From Methanosarcinales archaeon (lineage in GTDB: Archaea > Halobacteriota > Methanosarcinia > Methanotrichales > Methanotrichaceae), in the NCBI GenBank assembly GCA_013415595.1, contig JAAEEW010000147.1, forward strand, positions 1 through 5,210: a stretch of DNA of 5,210 nt. The letters are read 5' to 3'. Shown here piece by piece: positions 1 to 3,622 of this stretch. Made by a program: the position numbers and the translations under genes. The first letter of the stretch is position 1; the number at the start of each line of letters is the position of its first letter. The notes beneath the pieces are model-generated. The model made no database searches. It was not told the DNA's origin and was given only the letters and a program-made list of their open reading frames with translations.

Positions 1-30
1 CCTGGCCGGCTCTTTCAGGGATAGTCCTTC

Positions 31-210
31 GAAATCATGATCTTTCAGAACGATTAGCTTCAGAATCAAGCTTCAGAATCACGATCTATTGAACTATGAG
101 CCTCTGAATCACGATCTGCAGACCCATGATCTTTAGAATCACGATCTAAGGAACCATGTGCCTCAGAATCACGATCTATGGAATCATGCCCCCTGAATCG
201 TGAAATCGTG
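31..210. repeat. 15/30-nt-period direct-repeat array downstream of aroA
   Basis: The stretch 1-299 contains no credible gene; this array is its main content. The 12-mer GAATCACGATCT recurs exactly at 76-87, 106-117, 136-147 and 166-177, every 30 nt. Between these copies sit weaker 15-nt units such as GAACCATGTGCCTCA (151-165), so the basic period is 15 nt and the higher-order period 30 nt. More diverged units extend to about 31 on one side and about 210 on the other, with one unit two bases short (63-75). On the minus strand, codons at 218-66 read as pentads such as IDRDS and EAHGS before a TGA at 66-68, with many differences at third codon positions. It could be a decayed coding repeat, a minisatellite or a protein-binding array. 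The sequence alone does not decide. Confidence 0.85.
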
Positions 211-299
211 GATCTCGATCATCTTCTGCATCACGAATTTTCGCCGCAATCACCTAAAGAATCACCATTCCAGGGATGATCGACATCCAGATCCTGGCA

Positions 300-1574
300 T
301 CACTGCTCCGTCAGCCTGGCCGAGGCGTTGAGCCTGGCCATCTCCTGGAAGAATCCGGGATAGGATATGGCCACCGACTCTGCGGTATCGATGGTGGTAT
401 TCCCGGCCACCAGCCCGGCCACGGTCAGAGCCATCACTATGCGGTGGTCATGATATCCGCTGACCCGGGCCCCCTGGAGGCCGCCGCCCTGAATCACCAG
501 GCCGTCGGGCTTCTCCTTTATCCTGACTCCCATTCTGGATAGCTCGCTGGCCATGGCCTTCAGCCGGTCCGTCTCCTTCAGCCGCACGTGCTCGGCGTTC
601 TTGATCACCGTCACCCCCTCGGCCACCGCCCCCAGCACGGAGATGGTGGGCACCAGGTCCGGAGTGCGGCTGGCGTCGACCTCCACCCCTTTCAGCTCGC
701 CTCCGGTGATCTTCAGCACTCCCGTCTGCTGGTCCCAGGCGATATCCGCCCCCATGCTCCTCAGCACGTCTACGATGGCCGCATCGCCCTGCCGGGATGG
801 ATATAGCCCGCGAACCGTCAGAGTCGACTCCGTCACCGCCGCCGCCGCCAGCAGATAGGACGCGGAGGAGAAGTCCCCTGGAACCTGGTAGGACCGGAGG
901 TCGTACCTCTGGCCGCCCTCCAGGTGAAACTCATGGCCCTCCATCTCCACCCTGGCTCCGGCGTCGTTCAGCATGTCCAGGGTGATCTCGGCGTAAGGCC
1001 GGGACTTGAGCTCCCCCTCGATGGTTATGCTGGTGTCCCCCTCTGCCAGGGGACAGGCTATCAGCAGGGCTGACAGGAACTGAGAGCTCACACCGCCGTC
1101 CAGGGTGGTAGACCCGCCGCGCATCTTTCCCAGGATCACCAGGGGAGCTCTCTGGTTCCCCTTCACCGAGAAGGCCCGGGCCCCCAGATCGTTCAGGGAC
1201 TTGAGGAGAGGTCCGTTTGGCCGGCTGCGAATGGAGGCATCGCCGGTCAGAACCGCGCCGTCGGTCAGGGCCACGACGGCAGATAAAAAGCGCAGAGTGG
1301 TCCCCGAGTTCAGGACGTCGATCACGTTGTCCGGGGTCTTCGGACTCCCGTCCACCCCTCTTATCTCCAGGCTTTCCCCCTGCACCACCTCTGCTCCGAT
1401 GGCCTGACAGGCGGAGATGGTGGCCCTGGTGTCCGCAGAGATGAGCGGCCTCTCCACCCTGCCCCCGGGGCCAAGAGAAGTGATCAGTACCGCCCGGTGG
1501 GTGTAGCTCTTGGAGGGGGGAGCATAAGCCTCACCGGAGACTGCCGAGCGTTCGATTGAAGCGATCATCGGCAT
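300..1574 (-). CDS. aroA: 3-phosphoshikimate 1-carboxyvinyltransferase (EPSP synthase)
   Basis: EPSP synthase joins phosphoenolpyruvate to shikimate 3-phosphate, the sixth step of the shikimate pathway to chorismate and aromatic amino acids, in the cytoplasm. The 424-residue length is normal. Visible signatures are PPSKSYTHRA (19-28; K22, S23 and R27 fall at the same numbers as the E. coli substrate-binding residues), NSGTTLRF (89-96, the PEP/glyphosate loop; Phe96 stands where E. coli has Pro101), SSQFLSALL, KSRPYAEITLDML, VPGDFSSASYLLAAAA, TPDLVPTISVLGAVAEG (D313-type catalytic Asp), RLKETDRLKAMASEL (catalytic Lys/Glu), GYHDHRIVMAL and SYPGFF. The start ATG at 1574 follows AGGT by nine bases; a second ATG two codons later is less well spaced. 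The gene lies 60 nt after ksgA and is the only metabolic gene in the cluster. Past its TGA stop the frame runs into a decayed repeat region. Confidence 0.97.
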   Translation of the reverse strand: MPMIASIERSAVSGEAYAPPSKSYTHRAVLITSLGPGGRVERPLISADTRATISACQAIGAEVVQGESLEIRGVDGSPKTPDNVIDVLNSGTTLRFLSAVVALTDGAVLTGDASIRSRPNGPLLKSLNDLGARAFSVKGNQRAPLVILGKMRGGSTTLDGGVSSQFLSALLIACPLAEGDTSITIEGELKSRPYAEITLDMLNDAGARVEMEGHEFHLEGGQRYDLRSYQVPGDFSSASYLLAAAAVTESTLTVRGLYPSRQGDAAIVDVLRSMGADIAWDQQTGVLKITGGELKGVEVDASRTPDLVPTISVLGAVAEGVTVIKNAEHVRLKETDRLKAMASELSRMGVRIKEKPDGLVIQGGGLQGARVSGYHDHRIVMALTVAGLVAGNTTIDTAESVAISYPGFFQEMARLNASARLTEQ

Positions 1575-1590
1575 GCTGAAGGTACCTGAG

Positions 1591-1605
1591 AGTATAAGAA
1601 ATATT
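1591..1605 (-). promoter_or_regulatory. Possible TATA-like promoter element for aroA
   Basis: AATATTTCTTATACT on the minus strand is a conspicuous AT-only stretch (apart from two C) in GC-rich surroundings. Its AATATTT part is centred about 28 nt before the aroA ATG, the usual distance from an archaeal TATA box to the transcription start. Transcription would then begin at or very near the ATG and give a leaderless or nearly leaderless mRNA. The match to the archaeal TATA consensus is only moderate and no clear BRE is visible. Confidence 0.3.
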
Positions 1606-1640
1606 GCCGGGTCCTTCAGTAATTGCCGGACCCTTCAGGA
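1603..1640. repeat. 19-nt tandem duplication at the ksgA-aroA junction
   Basis: Two adjacent copies, at 1603-1621 and 1622-1640, share 16 of 19 bases (both begin ATTGCCGG and contain CCTTCAG). The right-hand copy contains the ksgA stop codon at 1635-1637; the left-hand copy lies in the spacer. The simplest reading is a local duplication of the ksgA 3' end that lengthened the spacer before aroA. No regulatory role is evident. Confidence 0.75.
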
Positions 1641-2381
1641 GTGGGTCCTGGAAAGGGCACCGGATAGGGCATTGGCCAGGCCTACCACCTCGTCCAGGGT
1701 GAGCTCTTCCGGCCTCTTCTCCATCACCGCCGGATCGGCCAGCTCCACCGCTCCAGGCGCCAGGGCGGCCAGGGCCTTTCCTGATTTCTTTCGGCGCATG
1801 GTGAACAGGGTCCTGGTCAGCTCCTCGAAGGCCCCCTGGTCCACAGGCGGCCTGTCCAGGTTGGGTCGCAGGCGGACCACTGCCGAATCCACGTTTGGCA
1901 CCGGCTTGAACGCCGTGCGGGGGACCGAACAGAGCAACTCCACCGAAGAATAGTAGGCCGCGTTTATGGACAGACGGCCGTAGGCCCTGGACCCGGGCAG
2001 CGCAGTCAGCCTCTTTACAAACTCCCTCTGATACATCAGCACCGCCAGATCAAAGGGCCTTTGCAGCAGCCGCAGGGTGATCTTGGAGGAGATCTGATAG
2101 GGCAGGTTGGAGACCACTTTATTGTAATCGGGCAGGTCGAGTCGCAAGACGTCTTTGCAGATCACCTCTACATTGGAAAAGCGACCCTCCAGCTCCCCGG
2201 CCAGCTCCGGGTCCACCTCTACGGCGTAAACCCGGCCTGCTCTCGCCGCCAGGGCCTCGGTCAGGTTCCCGGTGCCTGGCCCGATCTCCAGGACCACGTC
2301 CTTCCTGGAGAGCTTTGCACCATCTACAATGCAGTCGATGATCGCGCCGTCAACAAGAAAATGCTGGCCCTTGCGTCTCAT
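1635..2381 (-). CDS. ksgA: 16S rRNA (adenine-N6,N6) dimethyltransferase KsgA/Dim1
   Basis: This enzyme uses S-adenosylmethionine to dimethylate the two adjacent adenosines in the helix 45 loop at the 3' end of 16S rRNA, a late step in small-subunit assembly. The 248-residue protein starts MRRKGQHFLVD; QHFL is the family's N-terminal signature. It then shows the Rossmann-fold motif I EIGPGTGNLT (32-41), the acidic residue E55 ending the second strand (VYAVEVD), D77 in KDVL, and the catalytic motif NLPYQISS (92-99). Further conserved pieces are YQREFVKRL and FKPVPNVDSAVVRL. A longer frame extends upstream to 2567, but it lies inside DUF655 coding sequence and carries no family similarity. The ATG at 2381, in the ATGA overlap with DUF655, is therefore the start, with expression probably coupled. 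The stop lies in a 19-nt duplication. Confidence 0.96.
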   Translation of the reverse strand: MRRKGQHFLVDGAIIDCIVDGAKLSRKDVVLEIGPGTGNLTEALAARAGRVYAVEVDPELAGELEGRFSNVEVICKDVLRLDLPDYNKVVSNLPYQISSKITLRLLQRPFDLAVLMYQREFVKRLTALPGSRAYGRLSINAAYYSSVELLCSVPRTAFKPVPNVDSAVVRLRPNLDRPPVDQGAFEELTRTLFTMRRKKSGKALAALAPGAVELADPAVMEKRPEELTLDEVVGLANALSGALSRTHS

Positions 2382-2977
2382 CTTCTGCGATCGCCTGGGG
2401 GCCGGGGCTCCGTGGTGAAGATGCGGTACTTGATCTTGTCGTCCATGAGCTCGTCCTCGATCCGCCTGGCTATCAGCTTCTCCGGATTGTGGAGGCTCTT
2501 CACCCGTTCTGTCAGGTCGTTGAAGCTCTTGAAGGGCCCCTTCTTCCTTTCGTTGAGGATGGCCCACATCAGCTTCTTGCCGATCCCCGGCAGCAGCTCC
2601 AGGGCGTGCATGCGGGTGGTCAGCGGCCCGGCATCGTTGAAAAAACGAACGTAACGCTCCTCTTTGTCCAGGACGATCTTCTGAATCTGGAAGGTTAGTT
2701 CTATCTTGGAGCTGTTGGACAGCTCATCGTAGCTGATCCGGCGGTTGACGTGGTCTATCACGTCCCGCTCTCCGGTGCCGATATAGACCTTCTGCCCGAC
2801 CTGGGGGACTACACCTTCCTTGGGGGTCATTTCCATGAGCACGAAATTGGTGTCGCCGACCCCCTGCACCAGAGACCTCTTCTGATAGCTGCTCATGGCC
2901 TCCGTTAAGTGCCCGTAAGGCAGATAATCGAGGACCATGCAAGCTACCTCTTTCCTGGGAGGCCGTCCCTCAGGCAA
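2378..2977 (-). CDS. DUF655 family protein with helix-hairpin-helix domain
   Basis: This belongs to a conserved archaeal family of unknown biochemical role (DUF655), recognised by its N-terminal VLDYLPYGH, its LMEMTPKEG segment and its fixed place between rpoF and ksgA. The N-terminal half (about 35-112) looks like a beta-barrel, OB- or S1-like fold (VGQKVYIGTG, then IELTFQIQKIV). The C-terminal half has a helix-hairpin-helix at about 125-160 (ALELLPGIGKKLMWAILNER), a typical non-specific nucleic-acid binder. A DNA- or RNA-binding role tied to transcription or ribosome assembly is an inference. The start is ambiguous. The TTG used here gives 199 residues and begins 5 nt after rpoF, behind AGGGGG. 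The ATG at 2936-2938 has a better Shine-Dalgarno but would start right at MVLDYLP and drop 13 residues. The stop TGA overlaps the ksgA ATG. Confidence 0.88.
   Translation of the reverse strand: MPEGRPPRKEVACMVLDYLPYGHLTEAMSSYQKRSLVQGVGDTNFVLMEMTPKEGVVPQVGQKVYIGTGERDVIDHVNRRISYDELSNSSKIELTFQIQKIVLDKEERYVRFFNDAGPLTTRMHALELLPGIGKKLMWAILNERKKGPFKSFNDLTERVKSLHNPEKLIARRIEDELMDDKIKYRIFTTEPRPPGDRRR
2946..2950 (-). promoter_or_regulatory. Candidate Shine-Dalgarno for an internal DUF655 start
   Basis: GAGGT on the minus strand lies seven nucleotides before the ATG at 2936-2938, a textbook spacing. It competes with the upstream TTG start at 2975-2977, which has AGGGGG eight nucleotides before it. If this site is the real one, the DUF655 protein begins at MVLDYLPYGH and is 186 residues long. 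Confidence 0.4.
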
Positions 2978-2982
2978 TGTGT

Positions 2983-3330
2983 TTACCCCCTGACAACTAT
3001 GTCCAAAATCACGTCCAGCTCATCCTCGCTCAAGGTGAACCTCTCCTTGGCGTATATCGCCCGTAGCTCCTCCTTGGTCTGTGGTTTGCAGTCTGCAATT
3101 TTGGTGGCAATTTCGGGTGACATCTTCTCTAAGTTGAGAAGCTCATCCCTTATCTTCATGGTGCTCTCAGGCGCAGGAGGTGCAAAGAGCTCGGCGTGGC
3201 GCATGGCCCGCCTAAGCTCGTATCCCAGCTCTTCGGTCTCGTCCGCCCTCTTGAGCTTGACCTCATCGAGTGTTGCCCTGACCTCGGCCAAGGTCAGAAG
3301 CTCCTCCTCAAGTATGCGTTTGACGATCAT
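2983..3330 (-). CDS. rpoF: DNA-directed RNA polymerase subunit Rpo4 (RpoF, Rpb4 homologue)
   Basis: Archaeal Rpo4 pairs with Rpo7 (RpoE) to form the stalk of RNA polymerase, which helps promoter opening, RNA binding and termination. The 115-residue protein has the family's normal length and layout. The N-terminal part, VKRILEEELLTLAEVRATL, contacts Rpo7. The C-terminal HRDC-like helical part contains LLNLEKMSPEIATKIADCKP at 64-83, then ELRAIYAKERFTLSEDELDVILDIV to near the end. The ATG follows the L21e stop by one base, with no clear Shine-Dalgarno, so translation is probably coupled to rpl21e. This L21e-Rpo4 adjacency is typical of Euryarchaeota. Confidence 0.96.
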   Translation of the reverse strand: MIVKRILEEELLTLAEVRATLDEVKLKRADETEELGYELRRAMRHAELFAPPAPESTMKIRDELLNLEKMSPEIATKIADCKPQTKEELRAIYAKERFTLSEDELDVILDIVVRG

Positions 3331-3331
3331 T

Positions 3332-3622
3332 CTATTTCTGCGCCATCAGATGTTCGGGAAAGGCGATGACCGTCTTGCTGGCATTCCCGTCGGTGACGTC
3401 CAGCAAATAAGCCCGGCCCCTCTTGCCCAGTACCTTGGCAGTAGTGCCGTGGTACCTGGGGTGAGGCATTCCCTTGTGAATGCTGGGGTCAATTATGATG
3501 TGTACCCGGGAACCCACCTCGAAATCCTGGATTGCCCTTATAACTGGCGAAATTCCCCTCGCTCTTACCGACTTACTCAGCTTGTCTCTCGACTTTCTGT
3601 GAATTCCGTGTGACTTGGCCAT
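3332..3622 (-). CDS. rpl21e: 50S ribosomal protein L21e
   Basis: This is a structural protein of the archaeal large ribosomal subunit, found in archaea and eukaryotes but not bacteria. The 96-residue length is normal for the family. The N-terminus (MAKSHGIHRKSRDKLSKSVR) is the basic, rRNA-contacting tail. The SH3-like barrel follows, with FEVGSRVHIIIDPS at 34-47 and the hallmark HKGMPHPRYHGTTAKV at 49-64, then GKRGRAYLLDV. The start is well supported by GGTGGAG six nucleotides before the ATG. That start lies inside the 3' end of pus10, so the two genes overlap by 50 nt in different frames. The TAG stop is one base from the rpoF ATG, which implies coupled translation. Confidence 0.97.
   Translation of the reverse strand: MAKSHGIHRKSRDKLSKSVRARGISPVIRAIQDFEVGSRVHIIIDPSIHKGMPHPRYHGTTAKVLGKRGRAYLLDVTDGNASKTVIAFPEHLMAQK

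Noticed and set aside
76..195. CRISPR array
   Set aside because: The repeats are only 12 nt, the intervals between them are 18 nt and are themselves similar to each other, and no cas gene is present. This is a minisatellite pattern.
66..218. Small intact gene encoding the left pentad repeats
   Set aside because: The open stretch has about 50 codons but no usable start codon, is bounded by TGA codons and is followed by a frame-shifting short unit.
270..297. Hairpin terminator after aroA
   Set aside because: Short stems exist (CCAGG/CCTGG, GGATG/CATCC and CCAG/CTGG), but they are alternative and weak, and no T-rich run follows on the minus strand.
300..302. TGA readthrough or recoding at the aroA stop
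   Set aside because: AroA is already full length at this stop, two more TGA codons follow within about 80 nt, and nothing resembling a recoding element is visible.
276..542. Plus-strand open frame of 88 codons at the aroA 3' end
   Set aside because: It is antisense to conserved aroA sequence (the SYPGFF and DHRIVMAL region), with no domain of its own.
2382..2567. Upstream extension of the ksgA frame giving a 310-residue protein
   Set aside because: The added 62 residues lie wholly inside DUF655 coding sequence in another frame, are low-complexity and precede the family's normal start at MRRKGQHFL.
2061..2654. Plus-strand open frame of 197 codons
   Set aside because: It is antisense to ksgA and DUF655, both strongly supported by conserved motifs; the translation has no recognisable domain.
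2909..3613. Plus-strand open frame of 234 codons
   Set aside because: It runs antisense across rpoF and rpl21e; the Ser/Leu-rich composition is what antisense reading of acidic helical coding sequence gives.
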